Source of the DNA: Agrocybe praecox
Taxonomy: Eukaryota; Basidiomycota; Agaricomycetes; Agaricales; Agrocybaceae
DNA: 19,066 nt
Assembly: GCA_964017145.1 (NCBI GenBank)
Contig: CAXHKQ010000331.1
Location: forward strand, 1 to 19,066
Reading direction: 5' to 3'
Shown: piece by piece, positions 18,871-19,066 of the stretch
Layout of the letters: each line of letters begins with the position of its first letter
Numbering within the stretch: position 1 is the first letter of the stretch
Program-made: the position numbers and the translations under genes
The notes under the pieces: generated by a model
Told to the model about the DNA's origin: nothing
Database searches by the model: none
Seen by the model: the letters and a program-made list of their open reading frames with translations, nothing else

Positions 18871-19066
18871 TCTATTACTTATTACACATATCTCTGTTTT
18901 GATGACGCGCTTGATAAATTTGAGGTGTTGTATTCGGGATTCGAAGCACAATTTGTGATTTCACAATCCGACTACGCTTCCCACTCTATCATCACGTCGT
19001 CCAGGAATGCCAAAAAGGGCGATATCCGTCATATGCGTTTCATCTCCAAAGCAAAATATAATTCTC
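18871..19066 (+). pseudogene. Open frame off the right edge, possibly retrotransposon Gag-like
   Basis: After a TAG at 18868-18870 the plus frame stays open to the window end, 65 codons without an ATG near its start. It contains DDALDKFEVLYSGFEAQF, later an arginine in a basic stretch, and ends near SKAKYN. The spacing of a KFE-LY-FE segment and an AKY segment recalls the coiled N-terminal Gag region of insect BEL/Pao retrotransposons, where such a helix precedes an Arg-rich bend. This is a resemblance judged by eye on a short piece. The alternative is an exon of an unrelated gene, with TTAG at 18870 as acceptor. Codon use is not strongly biased. Confidence 0.28.

Noticed and set aside
1..19066. 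CRISPR array, prokaryotic operon, or integrated viral genome
   Set aside because: No regularly spaced repeats with spacers, no ribosome-binding sites or adjacent genes, and no viral replication or capsid motifs. The base composition and SINEs indicate an insect nuclear genome.

Overview
This window looks like non-coding chromosomal DNA from an insect, most likely a dipteran and possibly a mosquito. Short GC-rich, CpG-rich islands full of CA, CGA/TCG and CAG/CTG microsatellites alternate with AT-rich stretches holding decayed transposable elements. The recognisable pieces are a tRNA-headed SINE family (three copies), short inverted-repeat elements, and Tc1/mariner-type transposase relics. No bacterial gene organisation, rRNA or functional tRNA is visible. 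I recognise no conserved host protein. Species assignment is inference.

Layout: 1-410 edge of a GC-rich island; 411-2290 AT-rich, with a SINE (701-975) nested in an inverted-repeat element (609-1214); 2290-3180 island; 3180-5000 AT-rich, mostly featureless; 5000-6650 island with a strong 16-bp hairpin; 6650-7010 AT-rich with a 5'-truncated SINE; 7010-8200 island carrying the best gene candidate (TATA box 7690, split small secreted-type ORF, poly(A) signals 8614-8638); 8640-10290 AT-rich with a 200-bp MITE (8727-8926), a second inverted-repeat element (9312-9729) and a second nearly complete SINE (9788-10057); 10290-11345 island; 11345-13190 AT-rich with two Tc1/mariner relics in opposite orientations; 13190-14995 island that reads like a promoter and 5' untranslated exon; 14831-16240 a locally triplicated block starting from the end of that island; 16241-17140 AT-rich with a short tandem duplication; 17140-18530 island with hairpins and a GCAATTGC cluster; 18540-19066 AT-rich, with an open frame running off the right edge that may be a retrotransposon Gag relic.

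Overall reading: the window is probably an intron, upstream regulatory region or intergenic stretch of a large-genome insect. The islands would be old host sequence (enhancers, promoters, untranslated exons) and the AT-rich spacers transposon debris. The least expected items are the possible compact two-exon peptide gene at 7690-8640, the triplicated exon-like block at 14831-16240, and the SINE family with one perfect 14-bp target-site duplication. None of the proposed coding regions is proven, and nearly all long open frames here can be explained by stop-poor microsatellite sequence.
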